Made by a program: the position numbers and the translations under genes
Origin: Xanthobacteraceae bacterium
GTDB lineage: Bacteria > Pseudomonadota > Alphaproteobacteria > Rhizobiales > Xanthobacteraceae
DNA: 5,671 bases
Assembly: GCA_030039105.1 (NCBI GenBank)
Contig: JASHQO010000510.1
Location: forward strand, 1-5,671
Direction of reading: 5' to 3'
Shown: in pieces, positions 5,362 through 5,671 of the stretch
How the letters are laid out: every line of letters starts with the position of its first letter
Numbering within the stretch: the first letter of the stretch is position 1
Notes under the pieces: model-generated
The model's input: the letters and a program-made list of their open reading frames with translations, nothing else
Database searches by the model: none
What the model was told of the DNA's origin: nothing

Positions 5362-5586
5362 TTACGACGCGCCGGCGTCGGACATGCACTTCTTGGTGAA
5401 GCTCGACTGCGCCGCGCCGTGCAGGTTTTGAGTCTTGGCCTGATCGGCGCAGCACTTCTTGGCGAAGCTGTTCAACGCCGCGCCGTGCAGGTTCTTGCCG
5501 GTCGCCTGGACGGCGCAGCTATCGTCGGCAAGCGCCGCGGTCGCGACGCAAAACGAGGCGGCAAGGACGATGGCCAAAGTTTTCAT
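5362..5586 (-). CDS. Small secreted protein with two psiF-like repeats
   Basis: The 74-residue product begins with a clear Sec signal peptide: Lys2, a hydrophobic stretch at 4-18, and the cleavage site ALA-DD after residue 20. The mature form would be about 54 residues in the periplasm. It consists of two 22-residue units, Cys24-Cys45 and Cys46-Cys67, each C-x20-C. Each carries the core NLHGAA-x2-SF-x-KKC (32-45 and 54-67). This resembles the psiF repeat (K-x-L-x-G-x2-x3-F-x3-C), named for the E. coli phosphate-starvation-inducible protein PsiF, whose molecular function is not established. The DNA shows the duplication too, with a 66-bp period (starting near 5386 and 5452). The start at 5586 is supported by GGGAGGA just upstream. 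Four mature cysteines could form two disulfides. Regulation by phosphate is not shown here; I see no clear Pho box in the short upstream stretch. Confidence 0.85.
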   Translation of the reverse strand: MKTLAIVLAASFCVATAALADDSCAVQATGKNLHGAALNSFAKKCCADQAKTQNLHGAAQSSFTKKCMSDAGAS

Positions 5587-5590
5587 GGTT

Positions 5591-5597
5591 TCCTCCC
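5591..5597 (-). promoter_or_regulatory. Ribosome-binding site of the psiF-like gene
   Basis: On the minus strand GGGAGGA lies 4 nt before the ATG; the core GGAGG (5592-5596) is 5 nt away. It confirms the start and the strand of this small gene. Confidence 0.75.
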
Positions 5598-5671
5598 TGG
5601 ATCGGGTTTTTAAGAACCGTTGCGCCGGGCGCCGCCTTACGTCTTCGGCGCCGGCGCCGGCATTGCCGAGG

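Noticed and set aside
5637..5671. Possible end of a minus-strand gene (reading ...SAMPAPAPKT then stop) at the window edge
   Set aside because: Only ten codons are visible and a Pro/Ala-rich tail is weak evidence. The stretch also contains a GC-rich self-complementary run that could be non-coding.

Overview
The window is GC-rich, tightly packed bacterial DNA. Protein similarity by eye, codon use, GTAG-type palindromic repeats and an intergenic repeat built on TCATTCCCGCG all suggest an alphaproteobacterium of the Hyphomicrobiales, in the Bradyrhizobium/Xanthobacteraceae neighbourhood. This placement is inference from memory; no search was run.

Positions 1-3175 (+) hold a four-gene sugar-acid and pentose-phosphate operon: the C-terminal part of 6-phosphogluconate dehydrogenase (gnd), glucose-6-phosphate dehydrogenase (zwf), 6-phosphogluconolactonase (pgl) and gluconokinase (gntK). 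Zwf and Pgl turn glucose-6-phosphate into 6-phosphogluconate, GntK supplies the same compound from free gluconate, and Gnd decarboxylates it to ribulose-5-phosphate. The genes are almost fused. The gnd stop overlaps an ATG, the pgl ribosome-binding site sits on the zwf stop, and gntK starts on a GTG overlapping the pgl stop. The gnd-zwf junction carries nearly three copies of a 14-bp repeat containing the zwf start. This makes two five-codon minigenes linked by ATGA stop/start overlaps, an apparent termination-reinitiation relay.

Positions 3229-4935 (+) hold a second pair: a BKACE/DUF849 beta-keto acid cleavage enzyme and an NAD-type short-chain dehydrogenase. Together they could oxidise a 3-hydroxy acid to a 3-keto acid and then cleave it with acetyl-CoA. 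The substrate is unknown. This is the most biochemically open part of the window.

Positions 4936-5671 are mostly intergenic. They hold a REP doublet (two inverted 33-nt hairpin units with a compensatory base-pair change, plus a truncated third copy), tRNA-Val(GAC) on the minus strand with a possible promoter, a second palindromic repeat, and a small minus-strand gene for a secreted 74-residue protein with two psiF-like C-x20-C repeats. I saw no CRISPR array, transposase, phage gene or defence system.
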